Of a stretch of DNA of 64,000 bases, positions 48,401 to 60,700 are shown piece after piece. The notes below the pieces were generated by a model. It worked only from the letters and a program-made list of their open reading frames with translations, was not told the origin of the DNA and made no database searches. The position numbers and the translations under genes are program-made. The stretch comes from Lichenostomus cassidix (lineage: Eukaryota > Chordata > Aves > Passeriformes > Meliphagidae), in NCBI GenBank assembly GCA_008360975.2, contig CM039182.1:48744491-48808490 (forward strand), written 5' to 3'. Positions within the stretch are counted from its first letter, which is position 1. Each line of letters starts with the position of its first letter.

Positions 48401-51400
48401 TGTTTTATTTTAGAAAACACCTGGAACAGGGCTATTATTTCAAAGAGGCAATTATGAACTTAGAAATATAACTATGATACTTATTTCTTTAATTACAGAT
48501 ATAAATAGGGACCATAATGCAGAAATTGCTTACAGGCACCTTCCTAGATTGTGCTGGAAGAAAAGTGCAGAATCTGCTGTTCATCTAATTCCAAGGAGAC
48601 ACAAACTAAGATAAAATAAAGAGGTAGCTACATCTATTACTGAGTTCTGCCTGTAACTTTGGCAAGACCTTTCCCTGACATAGCCCTGCTAGTGCAACCA
48701 GAGCAAAAACTGTGAGGGTTTTAGCAAATGATTGAAATCAAATAACAGTATTGCAGCTCTGACTGCAGAAAGCAGGACTTCTCTGATCCTGGAGTAAGCA
48801 AAGCAGGATTAAATCACAACAGCAGCCCATATCCTTTGCCAGAAGTCTTAGTCATTTGCCTTTTTGAGTTGAGAAGTTGAAATGTCTACAGATAAAACAG
48901 AGGCAGCACCAGCTGATAGAAGTTAGTGAATTAAAGGAAAATGACAGTGGGAGTTTTTAAGAGTCGGGAGGATGGGACCATGTCAGGAATAAAATGGTCA
49001 CATGGGACTAGAGTATCTCTCAGAGCTTCTCCCAGCCCTATGGCACTAATAAAGCCTGTAGTTTAGGGCACCCATGCCAACATATCCCAGTGCGAGGCAG
49101 AGAGACAGCAGCAACACCGGCAGCCAGAACAAAATGCAGTTATTCACCACCCCTCTTCAAAGCCCTTCATTATTTTAGCTGGCCACGGTGACAGCTATAA
49201 TTAGGCACTCAGCACAGCATGATACCTTTCAGAAATCAAGGCACTCCCCCACACTTCCCACTCCCCTGAAAGCCATGTCAAGGGGCAACTTCCACAACTG
49301 CTGCCTGCTGACCCCTCTCTGACACAACTTGATCATTCTCTGTTATTGATCTCAGCTCTTTTTTCCATCCGTGACTCCCAAGCCACCTGCCAGGTAATAA
49401 AAATCTGCATCAAAATGCACAGCACACAGGGTGCTGCAAACCAGAAGCAACATTTGTCTAACAGACCTGGAAACCTGACAGTGTTGATAGGGGCCAGTTA
49501 TCACACTGTTGTTTGATCTTTCTGCTGAGGTTGTAAATAACTTCCATGGGTAGCCAAATGGGGATAAAAATGGAGAATCTGCCACGGTAAATATAAAAAC
49601 AAGGTGCTGCTGTGTCAGTGGCAGCAGACATAGTTAAGTAAGATAAGCAGCCCTGCTGCCTACAGAGCACTGAGTTTCAAAGGGAAGGTATAGGAGGATG
49701 TATTTCTCTTGCACCACTATTAATTATGTCTTTTCCTTTTACTGTGTTGCTGTCCATCAAGTACTAAACTCAGTTGCAAGCCCAACATAAGCATCTCTAA
49801 ATGGCTCGATGAGGCCTTGATAAGGATGTGTGACATTTCAGTACCAGTCTCACTCAGGAAAATTTGGCATCCCTTTGCTCTCCAAAGCACCTCAAAACCC
49901 CATAAGCCAGCAGAAGCAGATGTACCCACTGGGTGTGATCAGCAGTGTTTTTGTTTGGAGATTTGCCTCTTTTCTCATTCCCTTCTTCTACCACAGTGTA
50001 AACCACCAAAATATGCCTTCTGTGGCTATATAAGATGTATCTGAGTTACACATTGCTTCCTAAAAGCCTATTGTGCCAGGTTTACACTGAAAAGTCAGTG
50101 TAGCAACCCAGCATACCACTGAAATAGAGACAATGAAGACCTAGAGCTAATGCCACGTGTTTTGCCAAAGAGCTGAAGGTTATACACCTGATTTTGTCTC
50201 AAAATTCCCATTACAGATCTCCAGATTTGAATGAAGAGTTAAAACAACCCACAAGAGCAATAAAACTGGAGACAAGTTAGGCAAGTAAAGGGAGGGAGGC
50301 AAGAGGAATAAAAGCACACTGATAACAGCTGTTCTTCAGTGTTCTCCTCAGATTTAAGCAGGTCTCAGGTGTGGAAATTCAAACAAAAATCAACAGCAAC
50401 AATGAAATAAACCATGCTTCCAAAAGAAACTTATTCTCTTAGAACCAACTGGACCAAGCAGTCTCTGAGCAAAACCAGAACTTGAAAAACATTATGTTAA
50501 TCCTCCTGTAACTGTGCCTGCCTCATCACTTGGTGTTTATTAAACACTGTTCACTGTTCAGTGAGAGGATGATGCTTTCTGAATTTGCTGAAGTTTTCTA
50601 AATTACAAAAAGTACCAACCTGTTGCTGCTGTTATCACAGACTAGAAGATATCTCAGGACATCTTTAGTTCCATTTTCCTACCTTGGAAGGCTCTAGCAC
50701 CTTTCAACAATGAGCTCTGACTTCCCAGGTAGAACAATTTTCTTATAGTCTATTTTCATCAAGACACATTGAAATTAAACCTAGAATATGATCATATTGT
50801 TATGGTAAATACATTGACTGTCTTGGCAAAGTGAAAATGTACACACAAGGCTTTCATTTCACCTCAAAAGGACAGGTACTGATAGGGATTGAAGTCTGTC
50901 TTAATGAATGAGGCTTTTGAAGGCACACAGGAAATTAATCAGTGCTTTCACTCTATTTTTTTGCATAATAGCAGTCCCTTTCCAATAACACCAAACAGAG
51001 GTAGAGGTGCAAGAGGGGGGTTTGGGACCAAACTCTTATTTCATCTCCAAGGTGGATGATACTTCAACAATCACTTTTAAAGTGCCAGCAATGTTGCTGC
51101 AGCCGGGGTTTTTTCCTTATTTAATAATTAATTCAAAACTGCAGTAGTTTTTTCCCTGCTGACACAATCCAGCCCCTTTTATAAACATATCTAACATACT
51201 TAAGAGTTAACATATAAATATTATACACTAAAAACATCTGCTTAAAAATAATGTTTCCATCCAGTTGTTCAAGGCTTTATACCAGGAGATTTTTTATTCA
51301 TCTTCTTCTCTCAGATATGTATATGGTACATATGTAAATAGATGATAATATATTCTTAATAGACAGGACAAAACTTAGAGCTTTTGATAAAAAAAAAATA

Positions 51401-52324
51401 GAAAAAGATGGAAGCAGATATGCAGAAAAATCTAGCGTACTGTTTTACTAGATCACAGAATAATTTGACATAGGCTAAGAATTTTTTATAACTGCTCATC
51501 TATGCCATTCTTCAATCTTAATGAGGTACAAAGATAACCTTCCAAACTTGTTCCCACATTATTTAAGCTTTTCTAAGCTTTTTTTCTTTCTCTCTAAATT
51601 ATTACTGTTCAGATATAAACGGATTTGCAGCACTAGAGCTACGGAGCCAGTTTCTCCTCTCCTTTATACCAAGTAAAACGAGGAATAACTCCAATGAGAA
51701 CGCCTCTAAAATTGACTAAATTGTACCAAACACATTCCTAGTCTCAAGGCAACATTTTTCTCTTGAAAAACAATAAAACCCCCAAACTTATCTAACAATT
51801 TCAAATGGGTAGTTTATGAGATCTGGCACTTTGGGGGCCAGAGGAAATATTATTTTAATGAATTGAATTTATGGAAGCACTTAGGTTGGATCATTACTCT
51901 CAGAGCTATAATGCTTGATATAGTGACTTGAAATAGTGACTTAAAGCTAGATTTGCTCCTAAAAAGCAGGATTTTTCTCCTGAATGTAGGTGCCTGCTTT
52001 CAAAGTTACAACCCAAGAGATTTCACTCAATTGCATCCTTTCTCTGGAAGCAGTTAAACTCCTGAAGCACTTTGTTTTTTAAGTGAAAACTGTCACATGC
52101 CTTAGCTTGTTCTTCCAAGCCTGCCCAGGATAGCAGTGGCACCCAGTTCTGGCCTGATGCAAACCCAGACTGGAGCAAGAGCAGCTACAGGCTGCACCCG
52201 TCGCTCTTCTTTCTAGGGTCCCTCTTCAGGGAGCAGGGATTCAAAACCGTTTTTTCCAAAATGAGCACTCCAGCCACCCATTTTGAGGGAAGGCATGCAC
52301 AGGTTTGACTGTCAGAACTGCAAT
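45431..52324. other. Unannotated, gene-free segment
   Basis: No gene or transposon is recognised. An X-box-like word (GTTGCCATGGAAAT) is at 46527-46540. A TALE/homeodomain-type cluster (GGTGACAGCTATAATTAGGC) is at about 49188-49207. Short T- and A-runs occur near 48301-48308 and 51391-51399. Open frames at 47699-47983 and 49352-50044 overlap on both strands and are unremarkable. Confidence 0.55.
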
Positions 52325-52480
52325 GCCATGCAGGAAGGGGTTTGAGCAGGAGGAAGAAGAGTGGCAAGTGCAGCACAACTCTGAAACTGGTGAGGACAAT
52401 CCCTTGGTCAAGAGGGCCAGGATTCAAGTCTCTGCCCTGCCCTTCCACAGAAGCAGTTATAAGACGGATTCTTTTGATAT
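52325..52480 (+). repeat. Possible ancient tRNA-derived SINE remnant
   Basis: The word GGATTCAAGTC at 52430-52440 resembles a Pol III B box. It is followed by TCTGCCCTGCC, as in old amniote tRNA-derived SINEs in which 'gggttcaagtccctgctctgcc' follows a tRNA head. An A box cannot be placed with certainty, so this is a weak call. Confidence 0.3.
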
Positions 52481-54639
52481 TCTGTGGTAGTTGCATCCAA
52501 ATTTGTGCTTGTGCCTATGAATTGTCCCTTCACCTGATAACAGCCGCAGCACATGTGGAAGGTTCTCCATCCAGTACCAAGGTCAGCAGAGGTAAAGGAC
52601 CACCTCACCTTCTCACCCAAATCTGTTGTTTACATGCAGCAAAGGAGTTTTTTCTAGTTCACACCCTGGTGCAGTACTCCACATTGCAACAAGCTTCTAA
52701 ATGAATAAAACCCTGGGGATGAGGGAGGATTCCAGAACACAGACTCACAGACTAAAATACCACGGAAATGAACTAAAGCAATTTGTGATTTTAATTCCCC
52801 TTTTTTTTCCCCTCTCACAATCCTCCCCCTACAGAAGATTATCATGATCTTCTTACATAAGTTAAATAAAGTGCCATAGGCCATTGCAGTATCATCCAAG
52901 ACCTATAATTTGTCTATTGTCTACAAATTCTTCAAATATAGATGCTTTCAGTAACTGCACCTTCAAGCCAATACAACACACATACTACACCCCATCACAT
53001 ACTGTTTTACCAGAAGTTCTTCGGTTGGATAAGTTCTACTATCCATTATGTTAGAAATGGTTCCCTGACATTATTAATGCTAAAGAGAAGAGACTTTCCA
53101 GTTTTCCTTACCTTTTCCTTCTGAGCTGTTTTGATGGCTCATATTATCAGCATTGATTACCAACACAGAAATAAAATACTACACTTGCATTCACAGCAGA
53201 CCCCTAAAGAATTCAAAGGTATTACTTCACATACAGCTACAGTCTAAGGCAACTCCCATACTACAGTCACTCCACTAATACTGTATTACACCCAGCTGAG
53301 ACTCACAGCCAAGCCAATATTAGCAGATTTACTCAGTCACTTACTTGTGCATGGACACAGGCATACGCAGATAAAGTTCTTGCAACTTTTTTTTTAATAA
53401 CAACTTTTCCATTTCAAGCATTTTCCAGAACCATTAAGCCTTTTTCTTTTTCAGTGATATTTCTGACACCAGCTGACAAGAAGGAAGACAAATTAAAATT
53501 AAAGCTGCTGTTCTATCCTTAATCTGCTGCATTGTGGTTAGGATGATGCACTGACTGAATAACTGCATCTGCAGGTTTGCCATGTGTCTCGTGGCTTTAG
53601 GCAGAAAGCAGTTAATTCTAGGTACAAGGGCTTATTATGAAACCAATGTGTGGGAATCTATAAGTTCTTATCCTTCTCTCATCCATTTCAGAGTATTCAT
53701 TTTTGTTATCTATATAGTCAGAAGGAGATCCAAAAGGTAAAGCTGTGCATTGCCAGCAATGCTGTGCATCACTGCCAGACTCCCAGACTGATGGCATTAG
53801 TGCAGCCTATGAAACTTCTTAGTTAGTGACAAAACCTCCAAGTTCATTACACAAACATCTTTTTTTTTGTCTTTGTTAATTTTTCAAAGCCTATCCTAAT
53901 AGTGTTTCATAATGAAAACCAAGGGGACTAGCCTTTCTGTCTTTTGTATAATTTGGTTCCCTTAAATTTGCTAATTCTGCTGAATTCTTCCAGTAACTGC
54001 CTGACTATTTACCACGCAGCGGAGGTCTGATACCTTCCCTACAGAGACAAGTAGCTTTGCCTTCTCCTTCGGGCTCTTCTTGCTCCTCCAAATTATTCTG
54101 ATTGATATAGACCTCAATCCATGCTAATTATGCAGAGCTTCTCTTATAAAGTGCAGTTCCCATGGCAACAGCATCGGGCAAACAGGTGCGTGGAAAGCTG
54201 TGATATATTAAACGACAGCTACCCTCTGCTTCTGCGATGTAGATTGCCATTCGCAGGGTTTATTTATAGCAGGTAGTAATTAATCCATGTGAATCTCATT
54301 TTATTGAGAAGGAAAAAAATAAAAAGTGCACGGAATTATTAGCAAGAGTCCTAATTATCCTCATACCATGGATTCTGGAAGTTTTGTTGCCATCAGATAA
54401 TGCAAACATGGAATTGTTGAATTATCATTTGTGTGGAGATGTCAATATTAGAAACGCTACACCATTGCCTGACAAACACCTCACGTTCTCCCCTCTGCAG
54501 TGCTGGAACTTGCCTTAACATTGCCATAGTGGAGGTGGAGCAACAAAATATAGACATTGCTCTGTTAAAAAAGAGAGATGCTAGCTTTTCTTGGGGGGCC
54601 CAAACACTGAGGTAACTGGGAATCAAATGTATGGTACAG
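52481..54639. other. Unannotated segment with a candidate regulatory element
   Basis: No gene is recognised. A pyrimidine tract ending in ACAG lies at 52798-52834, and T-runs near 53388-53396 and 53860-53868. The stretch 54130-54330 is repeat-free and contains an X-box-like word (GTTCCCATGGCAAC, 54156-54169) and homeodomain-type words (AGTAATTAATCC, 54275-54286). Confidence 0.55.
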
Positions 54640-54760
54640 ACCTTCAAACCCTTTGCCAGGAATGACCAAGCAGGTTTTAGTTCTGATACTGGCTCACTCT
54701 GTGGCCTGAAGCAAGTCTCTCAACCTCTTCTTCTCTGCTCTGACTCCCATAATGCCTCTT
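54640..54760 (+). repeat. Ancient MIR-type SINE remnant (plus strand)
   Basis: The segment 'ttttagttctgatactggctcactctgtggcctgaagcaagtctctcaacctcttcttctctgctctgactcccataatg' (54675-54754) follows the order of the MIR core: 'ttcgaatcctggctctgccacttactagctgtgtgaccttgggcaagtcacttaacctctctgtgcctcagtttcc'. Matches are strongest in the 'gcaagtctctcaacctct' part. Old MIR-type copies do survive in birds, though rarely. Ends are approximate. Confidence 0.5.
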
Positions 54761-57700
54761 TTTCTGCAACTAAAAGCAAATGGTCTGAAAACATTTCAAA
54801 GATGAAAAATTGGATATTATGCTGCAAAGTAGGATAGGCTTTGCATTTTTATAAATAACAGCACCTAGTAGATTTATCTCTGTCTAGTTCAGCCTTGTGT
54901 TTCAGAGCTCCTTGAGTAAGATAGGTAAGCTTAAGAAACCAAAACTACACTGGTCAGAGTTGTGATTTGTATTGCAATGCAATATTAGTACTTGATGGAT
55001 TTTTTGGATCTTGGCTATGACTCAGTTTTCACTCCTTATTTTTCTTTCTTGTGCTTATTTGAATGATCACAGTTGGCAGACAACATTCCAGATTAAAAAA
55101 AAAAAAAACAAATTTTTAAAAATATAGAAAATGAACACTTGATCACCAAAATAGCCTTCCCCAAAAAATCAATAGACATCTTAGATGAAAGTATGAAAGT
55201 GTACCATTTGGAGTTAAACGTTGAGAAGGTGAAGAAAAGATCCCCAGTTGCTGTTACAGACACCACTAGGAATATTTTTACAGAAAAATCTTTCAGTCAT
55301 TATTACTGCAAAACCTACATATTTTTCCACTGCCCTGGGATTTTTTCTAGAAAAAGGCAACTGAGAAAGTTAAATGACCAGCAGACATGGGTCAGATCAT
55401 TCACAGACAATACAGCCTGAGCTACTCCTCAGGACTCAGGGCATTCTCTAAGCATCAGATAAACAGGGCTATAGATGACAACAGTTAACAGGTGGGAGGC
55501 ACTGAGAATGCTTTCCTCAGTCCTCCAGTCCTATGTGAAAACTAGCGAGTACAACAGCCTGAAATTGTCTGGGCCTGGTGAGCATTCCCCTTGTAAACAC
55601 AAGCTGCGGAAAGCCAATACCCCAGGGGCAGTGACTGAATATCCCTTGCAGCAAGACTTGCCAGTGCTAAGGATGGTTTGCCACAACATCACAGCATTAC
55701 TGGGGCCATGAGATCTGAATTTGTCATAGTTTAGGGGACTTCTTCCTGGCTTGGATGGAGTCGCTGCCTACCATCCTTTGACGTTAAGCAGCTCTGGTCT
55801 TGGAGACATTGCATATCATTTCGAATCATGCAAACGCTAAGTCGAGATTTGACTTGACCTATAGTCCAAGGCAGCACCTTGTTCTTGCTTTATCAGATTC
55901 AGGTTAGAGTGTCACAGTCAGCAGCTAAACTTGTAATTCTAAGAGAAAGCAAAAATCCCGATGGGATAGCAATTATTCATTTCCTGACCAGACCCAGTTC
56001 CATCAGAGTATGAAAAATGAAAGCTGCATAGGTATGCACCTAACCTGCTGGGAAATCCTCCCATGATAAAATTCTTCTCAGGAATATAAATATTTCACAG
56101 AAATGGGTTACACATGTTTTGAAACCCGATATAAATCAGTCTGCTCTGATCCAGGCCTAGTTCTGAGGACAAGCACTACATGCTGCACCCTTGCAGAAGG
56201 CTCTACAGAGCTTCATTAGGAGGTGATGTTGGCAAGTATGGGGCAGGAGAGGGGATATAAAGCTGGCTTTTGAGATGCTTAATCGCCTTCTCCTGACTCT
56301 CATGCTAATTACTACATATTGGACCACCATTCTATCAGATTTGATGTATAAATTTATTGAAATTCATTAGCCATGCATCCATTTTAATCTGAAAAACATG
56401 AACTCAGAACAATGCAGGTGAATTAATTATTCTTGCAAGCCAGAGTAATTTTTGCAGCAAGGTGTGCTTATTATGGCTTTCCAGATGCTCAGGGATCTCT
56501 CCATCAGTCTCTAACAGATACCACACCACAGGACCAGGGACAGCTGGAGAACAGGACACAGCAGCCACAGCTGCTGTGTACACCCAGGGTGGATCAGGGA
56601 CTCGGAGCAGACTGCAGATACCATTTATACATGACTTGCATCAGTTAAATTTCTGCTAAAATGGAAAATTGCAGCTGGAAACTCCATGCAGACTTCAGCT
56701 CTATTTTACTGTCTGAGCAGGAGAGAGAAGTTTGAGCATCTCAACAGCCTCTCAGATCTTCTGGTTGCTCAAAAGCCCAATTCAGACCAATTTTTTTAAG
56801 TGCTCTCTGCCTCAAGAGTCTAACCCAGATCCTAGGTCTGAACTCCCCCTGCTTTCCCAAACCTTTGATTTTCCAGGGATCTGTGGCAGGACACAGAAGC
56901 CAGCTTAGCATTAAAAGTCCACATCTACTGGATGTTAACATGTAATATCTTAAGTTTTATCAGTTCCAGCCATTTCCCTTGACTCATCCTACAAAACTGC
57001 CTCTTCTACCATCAGGCCAATCGATAGCTTCCAGCAAGATGAAGAGGCTCCTGACAGCTTCCAAAGAGTATGCCAGATGTGCTAGCTCCTTGAAATGAGC
57101 TGCATGGAGATCTGAGCTATCCAAAAGCACACTTCTTGATAATCTTTCTATGGTGCTCCCTCTTCTTTTGCCTATTACACTTCTCAGTTCAGTCTGGTTT
57201 CCAGTCAGACTGCTGCCTCTCCCAGCAGGACCCACCTCTTACAATGTGTTTGTATAGATCAACCCCAGTACAAGTTAATCAAAATATATACTTCAGCCCT
57301 GATGGGGTTATGATGATCTGAGCACATAAGAAACACAAAATCTGAGTGGAAAGAGAAAACACTTTTTTTGTTGTGTTTTTTTTTATTTTCCTAAAACTGA
57401 GAAACTAGGAGAGATGGAAAAAGCAGACAATTCCTTGTATGCCCAGGAGCTTGCCTACTTTTTCCATCCTGCCAGTTAGTTTAATAAAAGATTGTACTTG
57501 CTTTGCCTAATAATTATGTCTAAAGTCAGGAGAGTTAAGGTCTCAGTTAAACCCTATTTGAGCAGGATTTTAAATTAAAGCATGCAAACTTAGCACACTT
57601 TACTCTGAGAAATCCCTTGTGTGCTTAAAAGAGTGTGGACTGCATGAGCGACCACTAGAAATCATTTAGAAACAGGTACTGGATTTTTTCCCTCTCCTGG

Positions 57701-60700
57701 CAAAGCTGGAATTATTAAAAAGCCATGGATGGCTTCCACTAAGTCATTATCTTTTCACATCAAGCAAATCAAGTCCTCCACTTTGAATGCCTTTCCAAGG
57801 TCTCCACACTAAGGAAACATCAAGTTGGTCTAACCTAAGGAGACTATAATGACCCTTACAGCAAATTCACATTCTGCTCATGACTTTTTTGTTGCCTTTT
57901 TGTAGGTCCAGTGCTGTTTCTGTATCCAGAGGACAACAAGAAAAATCTGTTTTCCCCTTATGCTTATTCAAAAGGTCTGACTGCTCTTAGAAACACTCTC
58001 ACACCTATAAAGCTGGATCAAAAATTGCCACAGACTGACACTGAGTGACAGAAAAATAGGTAGTAAAGAAAAAAATTGAACCACTACAATAATCCACCAT
58101 CTAGGTGCCAGTGTATGGCTGTAAAATAATCAGCTAGAATAGAGTTCAAACTCAGCACTTAGAGTTTGACTCCCAGTCTGTGGAAAATTTGTTATAATCA
58201 TCCAGCAAACCTGGAATTAGGAGTCTTATCAATGGCATTAACATAACACAAGAAACTGTGTTTATGAAAAAATTCAGGGTCTACCTGTATGATTGTCTAT
58301 ACAATTAATTCTCCATTTCATGCTAACTTCATAATTCAGCCAAGCCTGCAAAGTTTCTCTCCACCTCCCCCAGTACATTTAGGAGACAAACTCATTTTAT
58401 TTCTGTCCTGCCCTCGGTCTCAGCAGGAAACTTCTCCTTTGTTCAGTGAACACACACTTTGCTTTGGTAATTCCCACTTCATGGCCTTTGTCAAAACTGT
58501 CATCTTTTTGTCTGCAAAAAAACCTACCAGGTTGTATCTGAGGCCAGGCACTTAGGTGACCATGGAGTTTGTTGTCAAATGAGACCAGTCTGTCAACCCC
58601 CGGATTAGGTCTGGTACCACAGCAGTGCTCTACTAGAGCTTCAAAGAGAACAGCAACACAAAAAAACCTTTGGTGAGTGGGACAGAGATATTACCAAACA
58701 CAGACTCTGAATATATGCAGAGCCAGCAGGAAAGCTGCCCATCTCAAATGCTCTATATGTGTACAGGCTTGTGTTCTGATCAGCCTCATCATGCCTTCCA
58801 GACCACTGCGAAGCACAGCTGGCTGCTGTTCCAGAGTTCCTGGGGTCTCAAGGCAGCTCTTGTTGAAACGGATTCTCCTCCCCTGGAGGATCTTTGCCCC
58901 ATTTGGAAATTCGTACCCAAATAGTATCTATGTGCCATGCACCCCAAACCACCTAATCTATGCTAGTTCAGACAAAGAGAGAGAAGTTAAATATGACTGA
59001 TTCAAAATTCATTACAGTATTTGCAATGATTTGGGCCTGCTAGTCTTAGGTGTCAAGCCTAAAAGAAACAACTAACAGAAAAACTAGGCACACAAACATC
59101 TCAAGAGCTATAATTATCAAAAGGTAAAAGACTAAATATCCTGAAATTTATGAAGTGAGAGACTGTATTTACCTTTTTTTTAGGTTGACATACCATATAC
59201 TTCAAGAGAAGAGCTGAGAATTCTTGTGTGATTTAGGCCCATCATGTTAATGATAATTGGTCTGTCAAAGATTTAAAAATGCTTAAGTGATGGGTTTTGA
59301 AATGACATCAACAGCAGGGCACCAAGTTTAGTTCTGCAAAGCTGAGAAAACAAGCTCTAATAAAAGGGAGCAGGTTTACTCCATAAAAGCAGTTCCAGTC
59401 CCCAGAGCTCCCACTTGAGCTCAGCACTGTGTGAGAGGGAGAGGCAATACCCTCCGATCAAAAAAATATTTCAAGTTTTTCAAGCACCTTCTGTATCAAT
59501 GGCCAAAAAACATAGAGGTACCATCTTTCCACTATTTAAACACATTTATCAAAGAGGAGGCTTCTTTAAATATGCACATAATTTCAAGTGCATTCAAACT
59601 CCAGCATTAGCTCTCTTTCATTCTATATTTTCAATAAAACCTCTATTAGTCTGGAATTACAGCAGTATAGTGAAGGCAAAAACACTATAGCAACATTATT
59701 ATAATTCCTCAAAAAAGAGTCATAAAGCTAAGGAAATTCCAGTTTAAGTATAAATTGAAAAGAATTTCAAGCAAAATGTGATGGATGGAAACTTTTTATT
59801 AAGTCACACAATACAATTTCTTCCTCTTTGAAAGGTGTAATGATACCATTCAGAGTGCTATATATTTAAAATCCCACTAATTTTCAAAACACCTGAGACC
59901 TGAAGGGGTTGTTTGTAGTGGAGGACTTTATACGAGATGAGAAATGCTTTTTTTTTTTTTTTTGATTCCTTACACAGCAAGTCAAAACTAAAGCTTCCGA
60001 TATTTCCCAGCTGTCTTTTTCCAGGATTTTTTACTATTTAGGTCTGTTTCATTTTTGACTGCTTCTGTATTTTCTGTGTTTTGAGTTCTTTGTTCTGGAT
60101 GTTACAGTCTCCTAAAGGCATTTATTGTCATTCAGCACCAGCATTAACTGCGCGTTTACTGCTTTTACAAAAATAAGGTTTTCTGGTAAAGTGCTTTCCT
60201 TTCCTCACCAAAAGAGCATGACACGCAGGGGCTGTTCTTTCCACAGCCCAGGGCAAATTCCAGCCATACCTGCACACGGGACTGAGAGCAGCCCCAGCAG
60301 CGCCCAAACCAACCCACCCAAGCCCAGCAGAGGCAGCAAGGGGGCTTCTCATCCCCCTGCCACAGCAACGACTGATGAATTTTGTGTTTAAAGGAGGTAG
60401 GAGCAAAGTACAGCATCAAGCTCACATTAACATACAAATGAGTGTGGATCCCTTGCTTGTGTGTTACATCTATTTTGCCAGCATCACCAAGCAATGCAGA
60501 TGAGAGCCTGCAGAGAGCAGACAGAATTGCTGGGATCACTTGAGGTAAAAGCCATTGGCTGCTGTGGGGCACTGACTATGCATGGTGACCCACTTTTCAT
60601 TCATTTTAGCTCATGAGCCACTTGATTTATTCCTGCACTCCATGGAAACCCAGTTTTACACTCAGCCAGCATCTTGGGGAGGATCTCTTGCATCTTTCAT

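Noticed and set aside
51451..51500. CR1-tail-like start 'gatcacagaataatttgacatag'
   Set aside because: Only the first 15 or so bases resemble a CR1 end and the following sequence does not, so there is too little to call.
55740..55810. 5S rRNA-like words (CTTGGATGG and GTTAAGCAG)
   Set aside because: The two words are in the reverse order relative to 5S rRNA and the rest does not align, so I treat it as coincidence.
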